Assembly: GCA_023213315.1 (NCBI GenBank)
Contig: JAKCPI010012719.1
Location: 1 to 64,000 of the forward strand
Origin: Euborellia annulipes
Taxonomy: Eukaryota > Arthropoda > Insecta > Dermaptera > Anisolabididae
Direction: 5' to 3'
Length of the DNA stretch: 64,000 bases
Shown: in pieces, positions 10,380 through 22,200 of the stretch
How positions within the stretch are numbered: position 1 is the first letter of the stretch
Layout: every line of letters starts with the position of its first letter
Program-made: the position numbers and the translations under genes
Notes under the pieces: generated by a model
What the model saw: the letters and a program-made list of their open reading frames with translations, nothing else
The model's database searches: none
What the model was told of the DNA's origin: nothing

Positions 10380-12210
10380 GATATCTAAATGTTAATAGCT
10401 GAAAATTGTATTTTTATCAGACCTATTGGGACCAATTCCTGGCTGGTTGTGCCTTCTATCTTTGGACTTGTAATATGATATAATAGTTATATTAATTAAG
10501 GGAAGAAGTCAAAAGAACATCTTATCAAAACTTTTCCTATAGGCCTATATTCGTTAAATTTTTTCTTTTATCATGAAGTTGCCATTTTATAGCTTTTTTA
10601 TTTAAATAGGATATGATTAACTCTTATCACTGGACATAAAATGTCATTCTGAATATTTATTAGGTTTTTAACGTAAGACGTATTAAATATTGTAAACAAG
10701 ATGATTATAATAATATATTAGGCATAGATTTTATTTCGGACTTAATAAAAATAAAATAGTTAATTTATTACATTTCTTTTTAATGATTTAAATTATCAAA
10801 GAATTAGGGAATATTATAATAAATTTCCAAATAACAACTAAACTGGTGTCAAAGGTTAGACTAAAAAAAAACTTGTTAAAAAAGAGTTGAAAAAATAATA
10901 ATGATTAGCCGTGCGATGAATTTTCAAAATATTTTTGGTAATTTTGTCACGCGTGTATTTTTCCAGGATCCCCCATTATTACTAAAATTTTATTTCAAAA
11001 TGCCACCGGGAGATTGATTGTTGACATTCAGATTTAACTTTCCCTTTTTATGGATATTTCATATACCAAGTAGGCCAAAATAGAATAAAAAATTATCTTG
11101 TATAAATACAAATTGAAAACATAAAAAAAACTTGTTTATAATTAAATTTAATTCAATGAAAAAAAAAACATTTTTTTCTAATTTGTACAAATGAAGTGAT
11201 CTTAATAGCGTATACGATATAAAAAAACGATAAGAGCATGGAAAATGTTTTTATTCATTGATAATCATCTCTATTTATTTATTAAAGATCGTTCATTAAT
11301 ACAATTATTATTGATAATTTTTTCATTTGTTTAAATTAGAGTACAATATATACATTGATACTATAATTTCATGCACGAATTTCAAATTGAATAAATTTAT
11401 TTGTTTCTATTTATTCCAAAAGTTTAAATAAACTTTAATTTTGATGATCTGGTTTTTATACGTTTAATTATGAATATAAATTACAAATAAAATTTTTATT
11501 TTCAATAGGGCTTTTATTAAATATGTTATGTATTTTTACTCAAATTTAACTGATAATAAAAAATAGAGTTCAAAAGGAATAAATAAATGTAATAATTTTT
11601 CGTAATTTTATATAAAGAGATATTGCATTTTATGAAAAAAAAAAAATGAATAAATTCGACCAATATTCATTGTAATCATGAAAATAAATTTATTAGAGAA
11701 ATACAAAAGGATTATTATATTTATTGATTGGTTTAATTTGATAAATTTAGTTTATAAACAATTTGTGGGATAATCATTTTGGATGCCTACCTTTAAGTAT
11801 AGAATTATCAATTGATTTGAGATCCAAACGCATAATTTTTTAATGATACCAATTTCCTGACTATACTTATATATGAGAGAAATCCTTTCTTCATAGAGGG
11901 ATATATGATATGGATTGTTAAAGGGGCGTTTTAGCTTAATCCAGAGTAAATCTGAATGAGTCTACATTCCACTCTGACTACCTCCTTTTAGTTTACTTTC
12001 TACCCTTTGGGAATATTTGGTAACATAGTGAAAACTAATAAAAACAAAAAAATTGCTTTAAATTTATTTAGACTCTATCTTTAAAATTAATTAATGAATG
12101 GAGGCGGAAAGTGGACCAATGAATTTTGGCTAATGTGAAACTTGACCTCTACCTGATTAAAAAAACCGAGGACAATTAAATTGGAAAAATAAACAAATTT
12201 TAGTAATATT
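10380..12210. other. AT-rich DNA, nothing recognised
   Basis: Very AT-rich with A and T runs. I see no exon-like segment, tRNA-like head, or inverted repeat of note. Confidence 0.4.
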
Positions 12211-12214
12211 GTTA

Positions 12215-12345
12215 CGTTCCACAAACCCTTGAACTCGGGAGGAGGGTGGATCGGCTGCTCTGCCACGAGGAGCGCTGTCCACCTCCTGGAAGAGGGGATG
12301 AGGAGGGAGAACGGAAGCGCGGCGGAACTATCAATCCATATTCAG
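12215..12345. other. GC-rich island of unknown nature
   Basis: A 130-base GC-rich patch (GGGAGGAGGGTGG near the start, GGAAGCGCGGCGG near the end) directly before a Family A copy. All frames are short and motif-free. It could be a promoter-like island or the edge of an older repeat. Confidence 0.25.
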
Positions 12346-12437
12346 CTGATATTCAGCATTCGGAAATCAACGATTCACAAGCAGACTAAAATAATCATAA
12401 AAAATTTTTCTAATTCTTTTGTGAAACGTTTTCTTTT

Positions 12438-12627
12438 TACTTTCTCTTACCTCTATATATGTTAATATATAGAGAGAGAAAGTATTGGATTCATGTCAAA
12501 AATTCGATGTCGAGATTTTGATGGATATACACGTTTGGAGGTCCCCTGAATCCAAAAAAAACTGGTTTTCGTGACATGGTCTGTCTGTCAGTGAACAAAA
12601 TATCTCAAGAACGAAAAGAGCTTGGAT
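12438..12627 (+). mobile_element. Family A repeat, truncated copy
   Basis: Has the TACTTTCTCTTACC end and hairpin, then stops after AAAAGAGCTTGGA. All body beyond that point is missing. Intact here means the TACTTTCTC end; loss of the opposite end recurs in several copies. Confidence 0.7.
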
Positions 12628-13068
12628 TCCAAGTAGCCTATACTGTTGTTTTTATTGAATTTTTACCCTTGGCCAACTGACAACGGAAGAAGAATCAAAG
12701 AGATTTCACCTGAAGGGGCTGCCCCTCTACCCAACGGATCCAATTTCGCTACAATATACAGTTAAAATAATATAAAATTTAATAAATAACTATTGTCAGC
12801 TACCAGTAAAATAAAACTATTAATACTAAAAGGGATTGTGAAATTAAATTATTAAGGTAGAGTAGAGAAATCCTACGGATATTTATTTAGCAATATATAA
12901 ATAATAATAATTATTTTGGTATAAATTTAAATTATAAACTCTATGTATTATTTTAAAGGAAGTATTAATACATAGATTTATTTGTTTTAATACCCTAACA
13001 TTTACTAATTTATATTTATTTATTTATATTAGAATTTCTTTTATTTTAATTATTTATACAGTGGAACG

Positions 13069-13197
13069 AGCATAATTCGTTCCAGAACCATACGTCGCGA
13101 GGTTTCGCATAACGTTCGCTCGTTAAGCAAGTCATTCTTTCACAATTTGTTTGCTCGTTATATGAAATACTCGTTATGAGAGGTCCTCGCTAAGCTG
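13069..13197. mobile_element. pogo-like MITE (129 bp)
   Basis: Begins CAGTGGAACGAGCATAATTC after TA and ends GTCCTCGCTAAGCTG before TA. The inverted ends (CAGTGGAACGAG / CAGCTTAGCGAG), TA target duplication and CAG termini fit pogo/Tigger-type non-autonomous elements. The centre is rich in CGTT and AACG steps. Confidence 0.6.
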
Positions 13198-13512
13198 TAA
13201 TTTCTTTTTCTTCCTACCTTGCTGGTTATTTTAATTAAAAACTATTATTTACAACCTCTTCTATAAACTTTTATGGAAACATGCATTATTATTTAGGCTT
13301 ATCTACATATAGCCTACAATTTATAAGTATAAATGTTACCGTGAATGTCCAAATAATGTTGTTGGCAAAAACCGAATGCTGTTCTAAAAACCTTGAAAAA
13401 TGACTGAATTTTTTTTTGAATTTTTTTACTTTTGGACGTTTTTTCGAAAACCACAGAAAGATTTTGGTGGACGAGAGGTAGACATATATATTTTTGGAAT
13501 TATCTTATTGTC

Positions 13513-13606
13513 AACACAAAAAAATCTGGTGTGCAAGCACAGAACACAACTTTCAAATTCCTAAGGTATTAGAAAGTTGTGTGCTGTGAGACTGAAACAA
13601 CAGATT
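13513..13606 (+). mobile_element. Family A terminal palindrome, solo
   Basis: Only the palindromic end is present, from AAATCTGGTGTG to AACAGATTTTTT. It supports the view that this palindrome can exist or move apart from the rest of Family A. Confidence 0.6.
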
Positions 13607-13981
13607 TTTTTATTAAAATAACAAATTAGAAAATTCATATGATGACTAAACAGTGAGTTTCATTTTCGCTTCAGTGATATTATGAATAATTCAATCGGAA
13701 ATGTTTTTAGAGGTGTTAAAGTATTAATAGATATCTTAGGAGTTAGTAGCAGGCTTGTTGCAATTCATCTTAACTCTAATCGAATCTCACATCTAATTTA
13801 ATGATGGTTAAATTTTCATTATCATTCCATTCAAGCAGGAAGCAATAACATCATTTATTACATGTGATACTTTATTTAATTAAATAATTTATATATAGAT
13901 ATATAATCCTCTTAGAAAAGTATAGAGAGGCCGAGTTCGGAATTCCACAGAGGTAAAAACAATAGAAGCAATAAACGAATC

Positions 13982-14251
13982 GGCCCCCGGGTTTGGCGTA
14001 GTAGGTAGCACGCCTACCTCCTATACCAAACGTCGCGGGTTCGGACCCAGGCAGTCCGATGATTTTATTTAACCCATTTGGATACCAGATGGCTTAAATA
14101 GAAATGCCTGACCCCACAATAGATATATTCTCTACAACGGTTATCGTCAAAGTCTTAAATGGCCTAAGTTGCCGAAAAGACTGTATGAATGTGTGTGTGA
14201 ATGAGAAAAAAGTGTGAATGTTTAAAAAAAAAATAAATAAATAAATAAATA
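13982..14251 (+). mobile_element. SINE-1, complete copy with (AAAT)n tail
   Basis: Head CCCCGGGTTTGGCGTAGTAGG, B-box GGGTTCGGACCC, central domain and TG-rich tail in order, ending in an AAAT microsatellite tail. A 12-base direct repeat AATAAACGAATC flanks it (13970-13981 and 14252-14263). Confidence 0.85.
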
Positions 14252-14415
14252 AATAAACGAATCAGTTTTCTTATATCGTACATAAACCTATATATAACCT
14301 TATAATGAAATTTTTTAAATTGTCATAATAATATTGATATTTTAAAATTTAAAAAATTATATTATGATTTAAAACATACTTAAATAGTTTCACTTCTAAC
14401 AACCCTTTATTAATT

Positions 14416-14747
14416 TTTTTTTTTTTTTTTTTAACAAATAAAATATGGCGAAGAGGCCAAACCTAAATATAAAAAAAAAAAAAAAAAAACAAATAAAAAC
14501 ATTCACTTTTTTCTCATTCACACTCACACTCACACACACATTCACACAGTCTTCTCGGCAACTCAGGCCATATAAGACATTTACGATAACCGCTTTATTG
14601 AAAATATCTATTGGGGGTTCAGGCATTTCTATTTAAGCCATTTGGTATCCAAATGACTTAAATAAAATCATCGGACTGCCTGGGGTCCGAACCCGTGACG
14701 TTTGGTATAGGAGGTAGTCACGCTACCTACTACGCCAAACCCGGGGC
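14416..14747 (-). mobile_element. SINE-1 copy with internal poly-A/T block
   Basis: A complete SINE-1 head and body on the minus strand, flanked by a 13-base direct repeat CCCTTTATTAATT (14403-14415 and 14748-14760). Between the SINE tail and the left border lies about 80 bases of A- and T-runs with a short non-SINE segment. The tail therefore seems to have carried extra transcribed sequence or been rearranged. Confidence 0.75.
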
Positions 14748-14861
14748 CCCTTTATTAATTAAAATTATTATTTATTTAGCTTTATTTATATATACTTTAT
14801 AGGCAAATGTGTTTCATAATAATAATATTTATTTATCCAGGGGTAGATAAAGGCTTGAAAA

Positions 14862-15402
14862 TAAAATCTGGTCTGGCTTGTCTCACAGCACACAACTTTC
14901 TCTTAACTTCGGGTATTGGTTCTGTGCTTGTCACGCCAGATTTTTTGTGTCGACATATATTCCGATAGTGCGGTACATTAAAATTTAAGATATCTTTCCT
15001 TTTAAGTACTAGAGTAAGGTGTGTTCACACGATTTTAAGAACAAAAATGAGAATATACATTTCAAAGAGCATCTCAAAAATAATTGATTTCTGAATTTTA
15101 ATCAAAATCGTTAGAGCGGATTTTGAGAAAATCGAGAAAAAAAAAACTGAAAAAGTACTTCAGTAAAGTATTAGTTAATACTCTTTGCTCGAATTTATTT
15201 TTGTACCTAACTTAAATATAAATTTTAAAATTTACATTTCCTTCATACTTTATTTTGATCACAGATGGACACACACACAAACAGAGGGACTCAGTGGATT
15301 TCAAAACATGTATTTTTATCAAAATCTCGACATCTAGTTTTCACATGAATCCAACACTTTCTCTGTCTATATATTAACACATAGAGGTAAGAGAAAGTAA
15401 AA
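14862..15402 (-). mobile_element. Family A repeat, near-complete copy
   Basis: Minus orientation: terminal palindrome at 14862-14945, body, then the hairpin and GAGGTAAGAGAAAGTAAAA at 15384-15402. The middle is more diverged than in the 4305 and 38663 copies. Confidence 0.7.
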
Positions 15403-15654
15403 ATAATTTTTAACTAGTAAAAATTACGAGTTATTTAAAAAAAATTAAGTTGTCTACTGTATTTCCTTAAATTCTTTTAGATATGAAAAAAATTTATTTC
15501 ATATAGCAAATATTTTCAGTAATTGAAAGTTGTGTGATGTTAATCACACCATATTTTTAAATAACTTCTGAGAAAAAGGAAGGGAGGGGGGTTATGCTTC
15601 GGAATTTGTATTTAATTAATTTAAGATTAATTTTTGATTTATGCCTAGATTTTT

Positions 15655-15965
15655 CCTTTTATAAAATTTTTCGTGCTGACTGTCAAATTCGATTCGTGTG
15701 TGTCCTGGACTGATTTTCTCAAGCTAGTTATGCATCGATTGGCCAAAAAATAAACAGCCTATTAATCACGGGCCTAATTCTGTTCTCTGTCCTAATGATA
15801 TTAATTTGAAGGTGGTTCGTTCTATTTTATAATCTCGTGACAACTAATATAGAACTGACTAATCTAGGGCCCAGAAGGGCCGACATGCACAGAATAGATT
15901 CCCTTTCGCCCTTGCCAAGGGCTGCTTGCTTATCATGGCCAAAACGAAACGAAACAACTCAACAC
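15655..15965. promoter_or_regulatory. Possible regulatory island
   Basis: About 300 bases of non-repeated, balanced sequence with TATTAATCACGGG, GACTAATCTAGGGCCC and CCTAATGATATTAA. These carry homeodomain-type TAATC and TAAT cores. It matches no other part of the window. Enhancer function is an inference from composition. Confidence 0.25.
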
Positions 15966-16173
15966 GATTACTTACTTTACTTTTTAGTGCATATTTAATC
16001 CAGTTAATAAATGTAATTATATTTAAATTTTTACTAAATAAAGATTACTTAATAATACAATCATTTTATTCAATTATCATCTACTAAATCAAAAAATCAA
16101 TGGCGCTAAACTTTTGTTGTTTTTTAAATTGCTTTCAACGATATATAAAAGGATATTGTAATTGCTCTCAAGA

Positions 16174-17008
16174 ACAATCTGGTGTGACTGGTCGCACAAC
16201 ACACAACTTTCTCTTACTTTCGGTAATCAAAAGTTGTTTTCTATGCTTGTCACACCAGATTTTTTGTGTCTACATATATTTAGTTTCCGACAGTACGGTA
16301 CATTCGAATTTCAAATATTTATTCAAATATTTATAAGTATGGGAAAATATTATATTTTGTTACCATGGCAACCATTACTCGTCTTTCCTATGAAGTACAA
16401 GAGTAAAGTGGTCTTCAGAATATTTCAAAAGCAAAATGAGAATATACATTTTAAAGAGCATCTAAAAAATAATTGATTTTTGAATTTTGAGAAAATCGAA
16501 AAAAAATTGAAAAAGTGAATCAGTAAAGTAGTAGTTCTTTTTGGCCGATTTTGATTAAAAGCTTATTTTCATCCCTCAGGGGGATGCCTAACTTAAATAT
16601 AAAATTTCAACCCCCTAGCTCAATTTCTTCATGCTTTAAATTGAACCCAGACAAAATCTCGACATCGAATTTTTGACATAAATTCAATACTTCCTCTCTA
16701 TATATACATATATATGGACCATGTTATGCAATGGTGTGTCAAAGACCAAACATCGAGTTTTGAGAAAATCAACAATAAAGTTTTTTGTTTACATTGGATT
16801 ATATATAATTTTTCTTCTCAATTGTTCAAGTAACATTAAATATAATTTTTTTTAGGACGTATTTCATAAAAAATACTATTAATTAAAGCATTTGAAACAA
16901 TATTCCGTGCTTAACTCAATTTTGAATTTTTTTGGTCTTTGACACACCATTGCATAACAGGGTATTATATTATAATATTATATATGTAGAGGTAAGAGAA
17001 AGTAAAAA
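16174..17008 (-). mobile_element. Family A repeat, interrupted by a MITE
   Basis: The element runs from AATCTGGTGTGACTGG (16176) through the body, and resumes at 16984-17008 with TAGAGGTAAGAGAAAGTAAA. The break lies within its terminal AT hairpin, filled by the element at 16718-16963. Parts of the body are deleted. Confidence 0.7.
16718..16963. mobile_element. MITE with perfect 28-base inverted repeats
   Basis: The repeat 16723-16750 is exactly the reverse complement of 16931-16958 (core GCAATGGTGTGTCAAAGACC). The match extends outward about five bases with one mismatch. It sits in the Family A AT hairpin, so it is younger than that copy. Length 246 bases with no frame; the superfamily cannot be told because the target duplication is hidden in TATA sequence. 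Confidence 0.75.
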
Positions 17009-17009
17009 A

Positions 17010-17695
17010 AATTCATTTATAAATTTCTAAAATTAGAAAATCCAAAAAATACATTACAAAATTCTCAGAGGAAAAGTTGTTCAACTTCAATTCTTCAATT
17101 CTGGATTTTTTTTTTATTCAATACATAAGAAAAATCATTTTCGTTTGCGCCTCGTATCTTCGTAGTCGTAACGATACGGAGGTTTTTTTTTTATCATTTT
17201 GAATATATAATTAATTGAATTCATTTAGAACCTTTTTTCCTTCGGTTCAAATTTTTATATCTAAATAGTTTTAATAAATATTTTTATGCCCATCCATATT
17301 TTAAAAGGATAATGCCTCTAGATAGATTGAATTGTTTTTTTTTTTTATTAAATTTGAATACATTTATTACGCCATCACTTTTATCTCTTTATGATAATAG
17401 ATTTTTCTAAACGCTTGATCTCTCCTCTTGATTGTAATTCAATTTCAAAAAATCTCTTAAAATGTAACGATAAATTTTCACTTTACTTCTTAAGACTTCT
17501 GGGGAAAAGTTTCAAGATTGAAATTTTTTTATATTGGAGAAAACGAATTTATGAAATACTCAGATGTGGTGGTTTATGGATAAGAGTTATCCGAGCTAAG
17601 ATCGGTATTTCTTATTCTTTGAATAAAGGGGGCTGCCTTTCGTTCTTCTCTCTCTCTGATCTAGTTACTCTCTAATTAAAATTACAGCAATGAAT
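17010..17695. other. AT-rich sequence with a 94-codon frame of doubtful value
   Basis: The frame 17391-17675 is longer than most here but the product has no motif I recognise, and its codons mirror the background. No splice sites or promoter point to it. Confidence 0.25.
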
Positions 17696-17701
17696 ATATT
17701 T

Positions 17702-18180
17702 TTACTTTCTCTTACCTAAATATATATGTAATAGATAGAGCGAAAGTATTAGATTCATATAAAATTCGATGTCGAGATTTTGATGGATATACACGTTTTG
17801 AGGTCCTCTAAGTTCAAAATTTTTTTTTTTCGCGACATGGTCTGTCTGTGTGTTCGTGAACAAAATATCTAAACAACAAAAAGAGCTAGAAGGTTGAAAT
17901 TTTATATTTAAGTTAAGCACCTTCCTAAGGCGTAAAAATAAGCTTTTAAACAAAATCCATCAACAAGTACTAATACTTTACTGATGTACTTTTTCGGTTT
18001 TTTTCCATTTTCTCAAAATTTGCTCTGACGATTTTGATGTATATTCTCATTTTGCTCTCAAATTTGTTTACGCTTTTGTCGACAAAAAAATCTTGTATGA
18101 CCAGCACAAAACACAACTTTTTCTTACCAAAGGTAAGATAAAGTTGGGTGCTATGCGACCGGTCACACCAGATTTTTTTA
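17702..18180 (+). mobile_element. Family A repeat, internally deleted copy
   Basis: Both ends are present (TACTTTCTCTTACC start and CACACCAGATTTTTTTA end). About 120 bases next to the terminal palindrome are missing. Confidence 0.7.
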
Positions 18181-18559
18181 TTAAGGAAAATCATTTTTCG
18201 TTCGCGCTTCTTATAGGGGGATAAGAAGTGGAGGAAGGGGGGGGGAGTCGTAAAGACACAGATGTTATTTTTTGAAAATAGAAAAATTGATTTGATAAAT
18301 TCTCATTAAATATGAGATTTATATTGATGGATGGCCAAACTTCCAAAATCATTTGTTATTCATATTTAAATTAAATTTCATCAACAAAGCACTCTACTCC
18401 AATGGTCAGAAGCTTCGCGAGTGTCTAATTTTTTTAGTCATCATGACATAATAAATAAATACAGTAAAATGTATATTTAATAAAAATAATAATCTAATTT
18501 TTTTTTCAATCTCCGTCGATTATCCTAATGTTACAACAACCCCCCCCCCTCCCCTCCGT

Positions 18560-19090
18560 CACTCATAAAAAGCCCGGGGGTCTCTGCTGTCTTGAATTTG
18601 ATTACGGCTCCAATCAATTAATCAATTAGTCATCGACAAAAAGTTAATAAGTTTAAATTATAGGGCGACGATCAAAAAAAAAAAAAGAAAGAAAGAAAAA
18701 AAAAAGGTTCAGAGTCGAAAAAGCTCTTAGTCATTAGTGAGAAGGTGCAGCTGTGTGGGTGTATAGGTGAGGCGAGGTTGCCCTCAGGTGAGATGGCCAA
18801 TAAACACCAATATAGTCTGCATTTTCCGGTGGTGGGGGTTTAATTAGGGACCGATGGACAGACAGACAGACGGACGGACTCGTGCCAAAAAAAGTCGCGT
18901 GAATTCTGTTCTCTGAGTAAACAGAATCGAACTCCCCGGTACCTCCTTTTCTCAGACATCAGAGAGGCGTCAGGAAAAGTTTTTCATTAAATATTTCCGA
19001 CTCAATTAGAGGAGGGAAGGTTCGTTCTTTCGATTAAAAGCCGACCCCTCGCGTGTAGAACAGAGAGCGCCAATATAATCATGCTCGACA
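18560..19090. promoter_or_regulatory. Possible regulatory island
   Basis: A 500-base block of complex sequence: ATCAATTAATCAATTAGTCATC (split as two homeodomain-type clusters near 18615-18640), CAGCTG and CAGGTGAG E-boxes (18748-18792), GGTTTAATTAGGG (18837-18849), and a (GACA)n patch at 18855-18875. No frame or repeat match explains it. Its density of TAATTA and E-box sites makes it one of the best enhancer candidates here. Confidence 0.3.
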
Positions 19091-19520
19091 GTTTGCCTCT
19101 TTTATTATTATCATTTTAAAATCAATTCGACTTCAAAAAATGGGGTGTCATTTTAAGCGCGGGATATGAGAGGAGGAGAAGACAATAACAACAACAAATA
19201 TAGAAATAAAAGATTTTTTGGCATTAATCATAAATTATTTTTTTTAATTTAGTAATTAATAATACGACACTACAATTAAAAAAATACAACCCCTCCGCCA
19301 CTATTTCTGCCGCCGTCATCAGATATTTTATTCACTTTGACAAGTAAACACTAATAGTCAAGTTGTCAAATACAATGCCTGACGGGTACAGAAAGAAATA
19401 TTGGCCGAAACGTTTGGCATTATTAACTTTTTTGTAAGCTTATTATTAATCACTTTTTTTTATTATTTTTTGTATTATTAATTACTTAATTATTTTTGTA
19501 TTATTAATTACTAAATTAAA

Positions 19521-19812
19521 ATTCTGGTGTGACTAGTCGCACAGCACACCACTTTCTCTTACCAAATGTAAGGTGCTTGTCACACCAGATTTTTTGTGTC
19601 CACATATATTTTAGATTCCGCCGATATATTAGAATTCAAGATGCAAAATTTATAAACATGGGAAAATATTTATATTTTGTTACCATGGCAACGATTTCTC
19701 CTATCGTTCCTATGAAGTAGGCTAAGAGTAAAGCCTGCTTCAAACAATTTTGAGGGCAAAACGAGAATATACATTTGAAAGAGCATCTAAAAAATAATTG
19801 ATTTTTGAATTT
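19521..19812 (-). mobile_element. Family A repeat, partial copy
   Basis: Terminal palindrome and proximal body are present; the element stops abruptly at 19812 where a G-rich hAT-like sequence begins. The TACTTTCTC end is missing. Confidence 0.65.
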
Positions 19813-19825
19813 TAATCAAAAATAG

Positions 19826-20142
19826 CAGCGACGTAACTAGCCTTTGAGGGCGGGGGGGGGGGGCGAAGCTCAACTGGGGCGCCATTTTTCGTTCGACCTT
19901 TTTTTTTTAGTATTCTAATTCCAGCTTTTTTTTTGTAATTTTTCTCCGGATTTGTAATACAAAATGAATTTATTATGAAATTTCAAAAAAAAGCCGGAGA
20001 TTTTGGGAAAAAGCTGGAGATTCAGGGAAAAAAAAGCCGGAAAGCCGGAGTAAAGCCGGATGCGCTAGGGCGTCTATATCGGTATCGAGGGGCGCCATAG
20101 GCTTGATGCGCCCCCCTTCCCCCTCACCTGGATATGCTAGAA
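19826..20142. mobile_element. hAT-like element, decayed
   Basis: Starts CAGCGACGTAACTAGCC with a G-run and ends near CTAGAATGTGGCTG; the two ends are imperfect inverted repeats. The inside contains repeated AAGCCGGAGA-type units. Ends of the CAG-N-GACGTA form with G-runs are common in hAT-type MITEs, but no clean 8-base duplication was found. Confidence 0.4.
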
Positions 20143-20158
20143 TGTGGCTGTAGCTGAT

Positions 20159-20425
20159 ATGTTGAATAGGGAAGAGGGTGCAGCCAATTGAGCCTCTATT
20201 TAGTAATAAACACTCTTTATTGGAACGTTTCGGCCGGGATCAACCCTGCCATCTTCACTCTTCAAAGCTAGAAAATTATAATATAAAAAATTGGATAAGT
20301 GAATGTATTTTAATTTGAAGGGTGAAGATGGCAGGGTTGATCCCGGCCGAAACGTTCCAATAAAGAGTGTTTATTACTAAATAGAGGCTCAATTAATTGG
20401 CTGCATCCTCTTCCCTAATCAACAT
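20159..20425. mobile_element. Penelope-type fold-back element
   Basis: Arms 20159-20265 and 20315-20425 are inverted copies around a 49-base spacer. Outward, each reads GAAGATGGCAGGG, TTGATCCCGGCCGAAACGTT, AATAAAGAG and GGCTGCATCCTCTTCCC. The AGGG…CCC helix sits just where hammerhead stem II lies. The block is closely akin to the 2579-2865 element but differs in stem sequence while keeping pairing, a compensatory pattern. Confidence 0.7.
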
Positions 20426-20579
20426 ATGAGTACAGTATTTGCTATGGTACACAATCCTCAGTTCTAATTGACATCTGTCATAAACATCCTTAAATCGAAT
20501 ATTATATGATACCTCCTGAATATTCATTAAAAAAAAATTTTATTTGTACTTTTATAAATTTTGAAATTGTCTCAACATG

Positions 20580-21035
20580 TTATCATTAATCTAGTGTTTT
20601 TTTTTTTTTTTTTATTAAAGGCCTTTTTCGGTAACGGAGGCCAATCAAAGTGTTTTTCTGTAAACAGAAATAAAGGATGTATTTGTTAACTAGATTCAAT
20701 TTTAATATTAATAATAAATATAGATAAAACTAAAAATACACTTGGTAATTATTTCATAAATAAATGAACATCAATTTTAATGATAAATATTCTAATTTAT
20801 ATGCAATTAAATTAAATTTCTAATTTTATTGGTTTCAAAGTTCATAAATTAAGAACTCTCTCGCTTTGTTAATTTTTAATGAGATATTTAAAATTTTCTA
20901 CAAAAACTCTATCTCCTTTCCTCTCTTCTCTCTCTCTCTCTCTCTTTCGTTCTCTTCTCAATTACTCGCGATATTAATTCTAAACACGCTATAATTATTT
21001 ATTTATTTAATTTTAATTACTTTATCGACTTTTTT
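20580..21035. other. AT-rich sequence with (TC)n microsatellite
   Basis: Low-complexity sequence. A T-run at 20598-20615 is followed by a SINE-tail-like AAGGCCTTTTTCGG, and a TC-repeat lies at 20922-20945. No gene signal. Confidence 0.4.
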
Positions 21036-21039
21036 TTGG

Positions 21040-21340
21040 ATGTTTGGTGGCGTGTTCTATGATAGACAGACAGCCAGACAGACAGCTTTTTGGCTTTTAT
21101 CTTGCCTGACCGATCTTCTCGCGAACCTGTGCGCATTCTAATAAGCAATTAGCACATCATCTTTATATATCGTATGTGTCAGTGTGTAGGTTGATGGCCG
21201 AGGCTTGTCAAAACGAGGGTGTTTTTGGAGTAAGGGTGTAGGGGTGCTTAATGGATCCAAGATGACCGCCATCCGATGTGACAGCTTCCACTGGAGATAA
21301 ACAACTCACCTCCCATCTCCTCACCTGTCATTGCCGATCA
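21040..21340. promoter_or_regulatory. Possible regulatory island
   Basis: Complex, non-repeated sequence with ATAAGCAATTAGCACATC, GGCTTTTATCTTGCC, GCTTAATGGATCC and CACCTGTCATTGCC. Homeodomain, GATA-like and E-box cores are mixed within 300 bases. Function is inferred from composition only. Confidence 0.3.
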
Positions 21341-21481
21341 AAAACATTCTTAAAAAGCCAATTTTTTTTCCTGATATAATCTATATTTAAATGTTTTACA
21401 ATAAATCAATTAGATGAGTAATATCGCTACGTGGAAGATAAACAATAGTAAATAAAATTTTATAATTCATATAATCATTAT

Positions 21482-21920
21482 TACTTTCTCTTACCTATAT
21501 GTATATGTTAATATACATATATATATAGAGAGAGAGAGGAAGCATTGGTTTCATGTCAAAAATTCGATGTCGAGATTTTGATGGACATACACGTTTTGAG
21601 GTCCACTGAATCCAAAAAAGTCGTTTTCATGGTCTGTGTGTCTGGGTTCAATTTAAAGCATGAAGGAATTGAGGTAGGAGGTTGAAATTTTATATTTAGG
21701 TTAGGCACCCTGCTGGGACGTGAAAATAAGTTTTTGAACAAAATCGGCCAAAATGTACTAGTACTCTACTGATGTAGTTTTTCAGTTTTTTCGATTTTCT
21801 CAAAATTCGCTACAACGATTTTGATTAAAATTCAAAAATCAATTATTTTTTAGATGCTCTTTAAATTGTACTTTTTCATTTTGTCATTAAAATATTCTGA
21901 AGACCACTTTACTCATGTAC
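21482..21920 (+). mobile_element. Family A repeat, truncated, followed by a SINE-1 insertion
   Basis: The TACTTTCTC end, hairpin and body are present to ACTCATGTAC at 21919, where a T-run and a SINE-1 tail take over. The terminal palindrome is missing. Confidence 0.7.
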
Positions 21921-21924
21921 TTTT

Positions 21925-22130
21925 TTTTTTTAACACTCACGCTTTTTTTCTCATTCACACTCACACTGCCATATAAGACATTTACGATAACCGTTATTGA
22001 TTTAATATACATATTGGGGTCCAGGCATTCTTATCTAAGCCATTTGGATGGCTTAAATAAAATCATCGGACTGCCTGGGGTCCGAACCCGCGACTTTTGG
22101 TATATGAGGTTAGCACGCTAACCTTGCGAC
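21925..22130 (-). mobile_element. SINE-1 copy, head damaged
   Basis: Tail, shortened central domain and B-box (GGGGTCCGAACCCGC on plus) are clear. The head end runs into a Penelope-type 3' piece at 22131. Confidence 0.7.
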
Positions 22131-22200
22131 AAGCTCTCGAAACGTCGGCAATAAAATATAAAGGTTTTTGTTTTCACCAAGGTGCTTTACTCGAGATGGC
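22131..22200 (+). mobile_element. Penelope-type terminus fragment
   Basis: CTCGAAACGTCGGCAATAAAATATAAAG is shared (written here in parts: CTCGAAACGTC, GGCAATAAAATA) with the reverse of 23880-23914. Only the downstream half of the hammerhead-like block is left. Confidence 0.5.

Noticed and set aside
13069..13197. Part of a homeobox exon from a chance CCAGAACCA match
   Set aside because: No surrounding homeodomain codons in any frame; the segment has TIRs and TA duplications of a MITE.
14030..14060. tRNA gene from the GGGTTCGGACCC B-box
   Set aside because: The same head recurs with a SINE body, tail and target duplication; it does not close into a cloverleaf with a CCA-ready acceptor stem.
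17391..17675. 94-codon plus-strand frame
   Set aside because: No motif, no splice or promoter context, background codon use.
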